NCBI GenBank assembly: GCA_002410715.1
Contig: DHOG01000193.1
Span: 1-16,520 of the forward strand
Reading direction: 5' to 3'
Source: Ruminococcaceae bacterium UBA5396
GTDB taxonomy: Bacteria > Bacillota > Clostridia > Oscillospirales > Acutalibacteraceae
Length of the DNA: 16,520 bases
Notes under the pieces: generated by a model
What the model was told of the DNA's origin: nothing
The model's input: only the letters and a program-made list of their open reading frames with translations
Databases searched by the model: none
Position numbers and translations under genes: made by a program
Shown: in pieces, positions 7,772-13,895 of the stretch
How positions within the stretch are numbered: the stretch's first letter is position 1
How the letters are laid out: the number at the start of each line of letters is the position of its first letter

Positions 7772-8773
7772 TTAGTTCCCATATCCTGTAATTCTCTTTA
7801 GCGTTTCAAGCCTTTCATCATTGAAGCCGAGATGGTGAAGCATAACGCTTATTAAATATCTTTTTTCGGTTGCATTTGCATAATCAGGATAATTTACTTT
7901 CAGAAAATTAAAAAACTGCCTAGCATTTTCTCTGCCTTCCTTGCGATTGGTCTGATAGATTAAGGAAATAATATGATGGGTACGAATCAGCGGCAATATT
8001 CGTCGCTTCATATACGCAGCCAAGCCGTCCGGCCATTTTGTTGCAGTTGAAAACCGCAGACATTCCTTGATAACCCTTTCGTGCTGGTCATATCGTTTGG
8101 CATAACTCTGATGGCTGACGCTTTGGTTAACATTACCGACCAGGTAACGGTAAACATCCAGGTCATAAAACACAACATTCCGGATGTATGCAACCACCTT
8201 GAGCAAATACTCATTATCGACATAAAATGCGTGCTCCAAAAGACGAATGTTATGCTCTTTCAATATAGTCATCCTAACATTCAAGGTATGAAGCGCATAA
8301 AAGTGGCATACCTCATCGTCGCTTACATCCAGAAAAGCGTATTCGTGGTTGAATATGATTTTCGACGGCAGTTTTATAAATGACTTAACTCCCGTTGTCA
8401 TATCAACCTTCGTTTTCTGATCCACAACAAGATCGGTTTCGGTGCTTTTTAAAAGATTGATCAGGGATATTAGATTATCAGTGTGCACCCAGTCATCACC
8501 ATCTACGATGCGAAAAAACTTTCCCGTTGCATTGGCAATCCCCGCATTCACCGCCGAACCGTGCCCCCCGTTTTCTTTGCGAATCAGTTTAAAGATCTCG
8601 GGATAGCGGTTAACGTATTCTTGTGCAATGACAGGGGTAGAATCCTTTGACCCATCGTCTACAATCAGAACTTCCAAATCCTCACGCAGACGGTCATCGG
8701 AAAAAGAATCAAGACATTTGTTTAGATATTTTTCGACATTGTAACATGGAATAGCCACAGACAGATATTTCAT
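7772..8773 (-). CDS. Family 2 glycosyltransferase (GT-A fold)
   Basis: This 333-aa protein carries the GT2 domain: LSVAIPCYNVEKYL at 4-17, VDDGSKDSTP at 38-47, RKENGGHGSAVNAG at 65-78, and DGDDW at 91-95. It differs from the other three in lacking the central WNKLY-type segment, having HFYALHTLNVRMTIL instead, so it belongs to a separate GT2 subgroup and probably makes a different linkage. The frame continues upstream to 8902, but homology starts at the ATG at 8773, which has GGAAAGG and GGGG in front. The extra region contains the intergenic hairpins described separately. It lies 45 nt before the next glycosyltransferase gene. Confidence 0.92.
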   Translation of the reverse strand: MKYLSVAIPCYNVEKYLNKCLDSFSDDRLREDLEVLIVDDGSKDSTPVIAQEYVNRYPEIFKLIRKENGGHGSAVNAGIANATGKFFRIVDGDDWVHTDNLISLINLLKSTETDLVVDQKTKVDMTTGVKSFIKLPSKIIFNHEYAFLDVSDDEVCHFYALHTLNVRMTILKEHNIRLLEHAFYVDNEYLLKVVAYIRNVVFYDLDVYRYLVGNVNQSVSHQSYAKRYDQHERVIKECLRFSTATKWPDGLAAYMKRRILPLIRTHHIISLIYQTNRKEGRENARQFFNFLKVNYPDYANATEKRYLISVMLHHLGFNDERLETLKRITGYGN

Positions 8774-8850
8774 TAAGAACCCCGCCTTTCCGCGCCTCTT
8801 TGACCCCGTCCTCAAGAAAACAGAGCATAGGCGTAAAAGATATTTACAAA

Positions 8851-8895
8851 TATAAAACCTGCTTTCCGCAGGAATGTTGCGGATATAGCCCGCAA
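8851..8895 (-). promoter_or_regulatory. Candidate attenuator-like hairpins inside the operon
   Basis: Between two glycosyltransferase genes the minus-strand RNA can form three overlapping stems. Stem A is TTGCGG-N7-CCGCAA (plus 8877-8895). Stem B is TCCGCA-N7-TGCGGA (plus 8865-8883). Stem C is CCTGC-GGAAA-GCAGG (plus 8858-8872), followed by TTTTATATTT. B excludes both A and C, while A and C can coexist. This resembles an antiterminator/terminator set, although C has only 5 bp and would be a weak terminator. It could reduce expression of the distal genes. Confidence 0.35.
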
Positions 8896-8927
8896 AGTAC
8901 ATAAGTTTACAATCCGGCTTTCAACTA

Positions 8928-9995
8928 TTAACGGTTCTGTTTAATCCGCGAAAAAAGAAGAGGTAAGGAATTGCGCAGCACGTACATTAGTCGCCCTGTC
9001 AAAAGGCTAAGGGTGGTATGACGGCCTTTTAAAAGCAGACTTAAAGCAGCAACCACCCTGTTATCAGGGTCAGTCAGCGGTATAAGCCTTTTAAACAATC
9101 CCGAATCATACCGTTTTTGCAGCCATTCACGTCGGGCAGACCTATTGGCTCCTGACCGCCGGTCAAACTGTCTAAGCAGCCCTGCAAATGCATAGCGTAC
9201 ATATATCCCCGCCAGTTCCTTTTCAACTTCGGGGGTACACATCTTCCAATATTCATATTGGTTCAGCAAGGATTGAACCCGCTCCTCCTGAATCTCAAAA
9301 AAATTGGTAAAAAACTTAGAGGTCAGCCCTTCATCTATTCGCCTGTTGTAAGCATACGGGGCCATATCCAACACCATCATCGTCTCAATGTCCATAAAGA
9401 AGTCACAATTGAAAAAAAAGTCCGAGGCAATCGGATATTCTTTGATTGTGATATTATGGCTGCGGATATATTCTGCATCATATAACTTATTCCATAAATA
9501 GCCGTACAGAGTGGATTTTTCAAGTTCGATTACATAGGCGCGCAGCTCCTTTCGGTTTGAAAAATACCGTTCGGGCAGCGTTATTTTTCTGGTATCTTTA
9601 AGCTGCTGTTTGGAATCAAAATATCGCTCTTCCAGTCCGAATATCACAACATGCGGGAAGGAATCTTGAACAGCTTTATATATCCTCTCATACGTATTGG
9701 CAGCAATCTCGTCATCCGCATCCACAAATGTAATATACCTGCCCTTGGCATGGGTCATAGCGGTGTTTCTTGTAATACGAACGCCCTTGTTTTCAGTAAA
9801 ATGTATAACCGATACCCGTTCATCCTGTGCAGCGAACTCATCGCATATCTCACCGCAACGGTCAGGTGAGCCATCATCAATCAGAATCAGTTCAAAATCC
9901 TTAAAAGTTTGGCCGAGAATACTTCCCACTGCATGATTCAAATATTTTTCTGCCTTAAATACAGGCATTATGATTGTCAAAAAAGGCTTGTCCAT
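8928..9995 (-). CDS. Family 2 glycosyltransferase (GT-A fold)
   Basis: This 355-aa GT2 enzyme has LTIIMPVFKAEKYL at 6-19, IDDGSPDRCGEICDEF at 39-54 and DADDE at 92-96 as the nucleotide-sugar/metal site. In place of the usual ENGG it has FTENKGVRITRN near 66-77, a common variant. The shared YGYLWNKLYDAEYI segment places it in the same subgroup as the glycosyltransferases at 6662 and 10021. The C-terminal third is basic and may be peripheral to the membrane. The ATG has TGAAAGG about 10 nt upstream, and the gap to the preceding gene is only 25 nt. The gap after it, 154 nt, is the longest within the glycosyltransferase series and holds the hairpin set. Confidence 0.92.
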   Translation of the reverse strand: MDKPFLTIIMPVFKAEKYLNHAVGSILGQTFKDFELILIDDGSPDRCGEICDEFAAQDERVSVIHFTENKGVRITRNTAMTHAKGRYITFVDADDEIAANTYERIYKAVQDSFPHVVIFGLEERYFDSKQQLKDTRKITLPERYFSNRKELRAYVIELEKSTLYGYLWNKLYDAEYIRSHNITIKEYPIASDFFFNCDFFMDIETMMVLDMAPYAYNRRIDEGLTSKFFTNFFEIQEERVQSLLNQYEYWKMCTPEVEKELAGIYVRYAFAGLLRQFDRRSGANRSARREWLQKRYDSGLFKRLIPLTDPDNRVVAALSLLLKGRHTTLSLLTGRLMYVLRNSLPLLFSRIKQNR

Positions 9996-10020
9996 TAATT
10001 CGGCACCTTTCAGGTTATAC

Positions 10021-11076
10021 TTAGCGTTTTGCCTTTAAAGTCGCAAATAGTTTAGTATTACTGGACTTCACCATTGAAATCACATTGCTTTCAACCATTG
10101 CCAGCATAACGCTTTTCCATTTAATTGGAAACAGCAGAAGCTTCATCATAAGTGAACGAGGTCTTGCGATTTTTATGCAGCTGCGCGCATTTTTACCAAA
10201 AATCATTTCTTTGATTTTTTCCCGCTTTTCAGCCTTTGAAAGCTTACAGTTGGGGTTGGTTACATTCTCGATACACCCGACAAGACGCTCAACATAACGC
10301 CGGGCAATCATCTCTTTACTCGCATCATCACTGATCTGCCAATATTCATACAGTTCAATCATCCAACCGTGCTCCTCTTCCCTCTTTTCATACATGTTGG
10401 AGCGATAGGCAGCGGTTTCGGAATCAGCGCGGGCTCTGATAAAGTGATAATATTGTTTGGAAGATACCGCGACACGCTCAATATCACGGATTACACTAAG
10501 CACAAACGGAAAATCATCCCAGAAGGTAGATGGGAATCGCAATCCCTTACTGTCAACATACTCCCTGCTATACAGCTTGTTCCAAGGGGTATAGAGAAGA
10601 TTGCAGTCAAATAGCTTATATGCATTTTCCCTAAAGGCTTGTTGGTCATATACTGCATCCGGCTGTTTGAGATTAATTCTAATATAGTCTGTATCATTAT
10701 AGTAGGTATCAATAAAATACCCGGTTACTACCAATTGAGTATTATTCTTTTCAGCCAGCTCGTACATATCCTCAAGCATCGTCGGCTCTACCCAGTCATC
10801 CGAATCCATAAAGTAGTAATATTTTCCGCGAGCATGCTCCATTGCCATATTACGGGCGGAAGGAGCACCGCCGTTTTCTCTATGGAAAACACGGATTCTG
10901 TCATCGCTGAGCGCATACGCATCACAGATTCTGCCGCTGTTATCAGGTGTACCATCGTCAACAATCAGAAATTCAAATTCCTTGAGAGTCTGCGCCTGCA
11001 CGCTTTCGATCGCTTTGCCAACATACTTCTCTACATTATAAACCGGCATAATAACGCTTATTTTAATATTCTGCAT
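10021..11076 (-). CDS. Family 2 glycosyltransferase (GT-A fold)
   Basis: This 351-aa GT2 enzyme has ISVIMPVYNVEKYV at 6-19, VDDGTPDNSGRICDAY at 39-54, RENGGAPSARNMAMEHARG at 66-84 and DSDDWVEP at 91-98. The central LYTPWNKLYSREYV segment is shared with two of the other glycosyltransferases. It is the second gene of the operon, 52 nt after glf, so it might act early in repeat-unit assembly or be the galactofuranosyltransferase, but nothing in the sequence proves that. Start ATG at 11076 is preceded by GGAAAGG with a 13-nt spacing. Confidence 0.92.
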   Translation of the reverse strand: MQNIKISVIMPVYNVEKYVGKAIESVQAQTLKEFEFLIVDDGTPDNSGRICDAYALSDDRIRVFHRENGGAPSARNMAMEHARGKYYYFMDSDDWVEPTMLEDMYELAEKNNTQLVVTGYFIDTYYNDTDYIRINLKQPDAVYDQQAFRENAYKLFDCNLLYTPWNKLYSREYVDSKGLRFPSTFWDDFPFVLSVIRDIERVAVSSKQYYHFIRARADSETAAYRSNMYEKREEEHGWMIELYEYWQISDDASKEMIARRYVERLVGCIENVTNPNCKLSKAEKREKIKEMIFGKNARSCIKIARPRSLMMKLLLFPIKWKSVMLAMVESNVISMVKSSNTKLFATLKAKR

Positions 11077-11128
11077 ATTGAGTCCAATACCTTTCCTAGG
11101 TTAATACTCGGACGGGTTACTGCACAAA

Positions 11129-12235
11129 TCAGACAAGTTCTTGTTCGGCTTTCAGCAATGCCGATTCGATCACCTTATCCATATCATAGTATTTATACTC
11201 GGCAAGACGTCCGCCGAATACCGTGCGTAGCTCATTTGCTGCAAGCTCTGCATATTTGTGATAGAGTGCTTGATTCATTTCATCATTTACGGGATAATAC
11301 GGCTCCATGTCCCCCTGCCATTCTGCCGGGTATTCCCGCGTAATGATAGTGATGGGCTGTTCTCCGTATTCGAAATGCTTATGCTCAATGATACGGGTGA
11401 AGGGTGTTTCCCTGTCAGTGTAATTTACTACGGCAACGCCCTGATAATTATCCGTGTCAAGCTCGACTGTTTCAAAACGTAAGCTTCTGTACTCCAGCTT
11501 TCCAAACCTGTAGTTATAATATGAGTCAATTGTCCCTGTGTAAACCATCTTGTCTGCAACCGCGTCATATTTTTCTCGGTTTTTATTATAGTCTACACCG
11601 AATTCAATATCGCAGCCTTCCAGCAATGCGTCAATCAGCACATTATAACCGCCAATCGGAATCCCCTGATAACGATCATTAAAATAATTGTTGTCATAGG
11701 TATAACGCACAGGAAGGCGTTTGATTATGAATGCAGGAAGCTGGGAACAGTCTCTGCCCCACTGCTTTTCAGTGTAACCCTTAATTAACTTGTTATAAAT
11801 GTCAACACCGACAAGACGGATTGCCTGCTCTTCAAGATTTCTAGGCTCATGGTCAATTACAGACTTTTGCTGGTCAATTTTCTTTCTGGCCTGCTCCGGT
11901 GTAACAACACCCCACATACGGCTGAAGGTATTCATATTAAAAGGAAGATTATAAATCTCCCCTTTGTAGTTGGCAATCGGTGAATTGGTATACCGATTAA
12001 ACTCCGCATATCTGTTGACATATTCCCACACCCGGCGGTTGTTTGTATGGAATATATGAGCGCCATATTCGTGAACATTGATACCGTTTATATTCTTACA
12101 ATACAGATTGCCGCCCGGATGAGATCTTTTTTCAATTACAAGGCACGATTTACCGTTGTCAACAGCATATCTTGCAAAAACTGCGCCGAACAACCCGCTA
12201 CCGACAATTAAATAATCATATTTTTTCAAAACCAA
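11129..12235 (-). CDS. glf: UDP-galactopyranose mutase
   Basis: Glf is a cytosolic flavoenzyme that interconverts UDP-galactopyranose and UDP-galactofuranose, the donor for Galf-containing glycans. The 368-aa protein has the FAD-binding YLIVGSGLFGAVFA at 8-21, IEKRSHPGGN near 34-43, HEYGAHIFHTNN near 55-66, GYTEKQWGRD near 153-162 and the late GGRLAEYKYYDMD. All are family signatures, and length is normal. No ATG exists at the expected start. TTG codons at 12235 and 12229 both follow AGAAAGGAAGGG. The second would give the usual opening of two lysines before YDYLIVG, so either start is possible. It is the first gene of the polysaccharide operon, with its promoter at 12347-12375. Confidence 0.95.
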   Translation of the reverse strand: MVLKKYDYLIVGSGLFGAVFARYAVDNGKSCLVIEKRSHPGGNLYCKNINGINVHEYGAHIFHTNNRRVWEYVNRYAEFNRYTNSPIANYKGEIYNLPFNMNTFSRMWGVVTPEQARKKIDQQKSVIDHEPRNLEEQAIRLVGVDIYNKLIKGYTEKQWGRDCSQLPAFIIKRLPVRYTYDNNYFNDRYQGIPIGGYNVLIDALLEGCDIEFGVDYNKNREKYDAVADKMVYTGTIDSYYNYRFGKLEYRSLRFETVELDTDNYQGVAVVNYTDRETPFTRIIEHKHFEYGEQPITIITREYPAEWQGDMEPYYPVNDEMNQALYHKYAELAANELRTVFGGRLAEYKYYDMDKVIESALLKAEQELV

Positions 12236-12311
12236 TACCCTTCCTTTCTGAAAATATGAAGTCAGTATATAGTTATGATTACCAAATTTTCATATATCAT
12301 TATTTTCATTG

Positions 12312-12329
12312 GATATAATATCTTATATC
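12312..12329. promoter_or_regulatory. Dyad in the glf leader
   Basis: GATATAA-N4-TTATATC is a perfect 7-bp inverted repeat about 10 nt downstream of the predicted glf transcription start. It could be an operator for a dimeric repressor or a 5' hairpin on the mRNA. It is AT-only apart from the ends, so a stable RNA hairpin is unlikely and a protein site is the better guess. A GGAG precedes it in the RNA without a following gene. Confidence 0.35.
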
Positions 12330-12346
12330 ATCTCCTATAAATTACT

Positions 12347-12375
12347 ATTATATTTCTCAACAGGTAAAAAGTCAA
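12347..12375 (-). promoter_or_regulatory. Sigma-A promoter of the polysaccharide operon (upstream of glf)
   Basis: On the minus strand TTGACT (plus 12370-12375) and TATAAT (plus 12347-12352) are separated by exactly 17 nt, 11 of 12 consensus positions. The predicted start near 12340 leaves about 105 nt of leader before glf. All eight polysaccharide genes run from here in one direction with small gaps. Confidence 0.8.
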
Positions 12376-12448
12376 CTTCAATAGCTGCATACGCAGGTCA
12401 TAAGGCGATAAGGCGATTCCTGACTCGTCTCGCACCCCACTTACTACC

Positions 12449-12480
12449 ATTATAACAGAAAAACCGATAGTAATTGTCGA
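12449..12480 (-). promoter_or_regulatory. Second, extended -10 promoter upstream of glf
   Basis: A minus-strand extended -10 element TGTTATAAT (hexamer at plus 12449-12454) lies about 100 nt upstream of the main glf promoter. The best -35 match, TCGACA (plus 12475-12480), is 20 nt away, which is too far, so activity would rest on the extended -10. Transcripts from here would add about 100 nt of leader. Confidence 0.4.
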
Positions 12481-12588
12481 AAAGCAAAAACAATTGGTTT
12501 TTTATTGCAGTAGCGTTTTACATATAGCATTTTTTATTATACAATTCATATCGTTGGGTTTGTCGATTCACAGGCGAGCCGGACATAC

Positions 12589-12617
12589 CTCAACCACCCT
12601 CGGCTGAAGGCTGAGAA
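12589..12617 (-). repeat. Hairpin repeat, copy 1 (possible IS200/IS605-type end or REP-like element)
   Basis: Read on the minus strand, CTCAGCC-TTC-AGCCGAG forms a 7-bp stem with wobble pairs and a TTC loop, followed by GGTGGTTGAG. Copy 2 at 15774-15802 on the plus strand has the same stem and loop, and its following bases also agree, giving about 15 of 18 matches from CAGCCGAGG onward. Similarity beyond the stem suggests common descent and not two chance hairpins. Single-strand transposon ends often look like this, but no transposase is nearby. Confidence 0.4.
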
Positions 12618-12674
12618 TAACATAAACCCCTGTTTTTGAATATTATAGAGTATTCTAAAATAGGAGATGAGAAA

Positions 12675-13358
12675 ATGTCCCCATCTAATTTTAACTGTCC
12701 ATTTTTCAATCAGTATCAGAATATGATGTATCCGGTCCAGCCTCTGTGGGACGATCAGCAATATACATCACAGGAACTCCCGGTATTAGGCCACCCTATC
12801 CAGAGCACAAATAAAACAGAAGACGCCTTGGAAACCGTCTCAAACCAGATAATTCCGACTCAGACCGCGGCAGATCCCCCACCAATACTGAGTAATAACC
12901 CGGCAGTTGCCTCGATCTTACTGCATAAAGAATTGACCGGGTATCCTAACTATGGAAACCCCAGCAGAAATGCCGATATTCTTTATACAGGCAACACAGG
13001 CACATGGACCTTTGAATCCCCTGCATTCTTATTTGTACCCGGAAATCTCAGGCCACAAATTGTCATCCGTGCCGTGTTGGACGACCACTCCAACGTTCCC
13101 GTCAACCGGTATTCCCTAAGAATCACTGTAAACGGCAGCGTCGTACATAACGGAAGGGTACAGCTTGAACACGGAGTCCCCGCAGGCGGTATGTTTACCA
13201 ATTGGAGAGAGCTGACCTTCAACGTTCCGAATTTAAGAAGAGTAACGCAAGTGGTTATACAAAACACATCCAATGCAGGGCCGAATGACTGGATTGGCCT
13301 CGACTGGATGCAGTTAAGGCTCCTGCCCAGAACAGGCGGAAGGCTGCCGATTCTGTAA
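12675..13358 (+). CDS. Protein of unknown function, predicted C-terminal beta-sandwich
   Basis: I do not recognise this 227-aa protein. The start at 12675 has AGGAG 8 nt upstream, while an earlier in-frame ATG at 12636 lacks an RBS. There is no signal peptide or membrane segment. Residues 1-35 are rich in Asn, Gln, Tyr, Phe and Pro (FNQYQNMMYPVQPLWDDQQY), reminiscent of spore coat proteins. Residues about 36-85 form a polar, proline-containing linker. Residues about 105-217 alternate hydrophobic and polar residues in strand-like blocks (WTFESPAFLFV, QIVIRAVL, YSLRITVNGSVV, RVTQVVIQN, WIGLDWMQLRLL), typical of a jelly-roll or carbohydrate-binding fold. It converges on spoIIID, sharing a terminator. 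A spore-surface role is an inference from context only. Confidence 0.75.
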   Translation: MSPSNFNCPFFNQYQNMMYPVQPLWDDQQYTSQELPVLGHPIQSTNKTEDALETVSNQIIPTQTAADPPPILSNNPAVASILLHKELTGYPNYGNPSRNADILYTGNTGTWTFESPAFLFVPGNLRPQIVIRAVLDDHSNVPVNRYSLRITVNGSVVHNGRVQLEHGVPAGGMFTNWRELTFNVPNLRRVTQVVIQNTSNAGPNDWIGLDWMQLRLLPRTGGRLPIL

Positions 13359-13392
13359 TGGAACACGCTTGAATATTTGATTGTGTGGCTTA

Positions 13393-13427
13393 AAACGCCC
13401 GCATAGCTGTCAACTATACGGGCGTTT
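13393..13427. terminator. Bidirectional intrinsic terminator
   Basis: AAACGCCCG (13393-13401) pairs perfectly with CGGGCGTTT (13419-13427). The stem is extended inside by ATAG/CTAT after one mismatch, with a CTGTCAA loop. On the plus strand it is followed by CACTTTTATATT, and on the minus strand by TTTTAAG. It lies between the stop of the 227-aa gene (13358) and the stop of spoIIID (13442), so it can end both convergent transcripts. Confidence 0.85.
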
Positions 13428-13441
13428 CACTTTTATATTCT

Positions 13442-13699
13442 TTATTTTGGCTTGTTGTGCAGGTATTTGTTTCGGGTAGCGATGCCGCCGCGGATATGCC
13501 GCTGCGCCTTGTTCTGTTCCAGCACGCTTCGAACCCGCCCGTAAAGCTGCGGATTGACCGTCCGCAGCCGGTCTGACACATCTTTATGTACGGTTGACTT
13601 TGATATATGAAACTTCCCCGCGGCAGCACGTACCGTCGCGTTGTTTTTTATTATGTATTCACCCAACTCAATGGCTCGCTCCTCAACTGCTCCCTTCAC
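13442..13699 (-). CDS. spoIIID: Sporulation transcriptional regulator SpoIIID
   Basis: SpoIIID is a small DNA-binding protein that switches mother-cell gene expression during sporulation, after sigma-E. The 85-aa protein has the family opening EERAIELGEYIIKNNATVR, a helix-turn-helix at about 22-43 with ISKSTVHKDVSDRL, and the C-terminal basic QRHIRGGIATRNKYL. The Bacillus protein is slightly longer (about 93 aa). The GTG start at 13699 has AAGAGGTGAT just upstream. It is transcribed toward the bidirectional terminator, alone, between two plus-strand genes. Its presence indicates an endospore-former. Confidence 0.95.
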   Translation of the reverse strand: MKGAVEERAIELGEYIIKNNATVRAAAGKFHISKSTVHKDVSDRLRTVNPQLYGRVRSVLEQNKAQRHIRGGIATRNKYLHNKPK

Positions 13700-13747
13700 A
13701 TTATCACCTCTTGATGTTCTTCGCTAATACCTATGCTAAAAGAGGCG

Positions 13748-13778
13748 ACTTTATGCGATTTTTATACCTATGATATCA
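13748..13778 (-). promoter_or_regulatory. Possible sigma-E-type promoter of spoIIID
   Basis: In Bacillus, spoIIID is read by sigma-E RNA polymerase, whose elements resemble KMATATT and CATACAMT. On the minus strand TGATATC (plus 13772-13778) and CATAAAGT (plus 13748-13755) lie 16 nt apart. Each has two mismatches and the spacing is one or two nt long. The predicted start would be about 40 nt before the GTG. No good sigma-A promoter is seen here. Confidence 0.3.
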
Positions 13779-13824
13779 TGATTAAAGCATTGTCGAAAAT
13801 GGTATTTATTTAGTCTTGCTGTAA

Positions 13825-13830
13825 TATAAT
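13825..13830 (+). promoter_or_regulatory. Possible -10 element of the heparinase-like gene
   Basis: TATAAT at 13825-13830 is the only consensus -10 hexamer upstream of the plus-strand lyase gene and would start transcription near 13837, about 60 nt before the ATG. No convincing -35 lies 16-18 nt upstream and there is no TG extension, so an activator or another sigma factor would be needed. Confidence 0.3.
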
Positions 13831-13895
13831 ATTAATTAAAGGGCAAAAGCATGTGTACATCCATCCATTTCAGAGTGAAAGAAAGGAGATCGGCA

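Larger units (their letters stand above)
12236..12674. other. Divergent intergenic region between glf and the 227-aa gene
   Basis: This 439-nt AT-rich gap holds, from left to right, the glf leader with its dyad, the main glf promoter, a short direct repeat of AAGGCGAT (around 12402-12418), the extended -10 promoter, and a hairpin repeat at 12589-12617. Near the right edge there is an 18-bp imperfect palindrome GAATA-N8-TATTC (12638-12655) just before the RBS of the plus-strand gene. I find no confident promoter for the plus-strand gene and no RNA gene or coding frame. Confidence 0.6.

Noticed and set aside
8774..8902. N-terminal extension of the glycosyltransferase whose start is set at 8773
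   Set aside because: The extra residues have no relation to GT2 proteins, the family domain begins at the ATG at 8773 with its own RBS, and the region is explained by hairpins.
10639..11343. Plus-strand 234-aa open frame across glf and a glycosyltransferase
   Set aside because: It is a shadow of two well-supported minus-strand genes with conserved catalytic motifs.
12400..12420. CRISPR-like or satellite repeat at the AAGGCGAT pair
   Set aside because: Only two adjacent 8-nt copies exist, with no spacer structure.
12616..12674. Sporulation sigma-factor promoter (sigma-E, -G or -K) for the 227-aa gene
   Set aside because: I compared the region with the Bacillus consensus elements and found no pair with acceptable matches and spacing.
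12983..13366. Minus-strand 127-aa open frame opposite the 227-aa gene
   Set aside because: It is antisense to a gene with a good RBS, has no RBS or recognisable motif of its own, and ends without a logical context.
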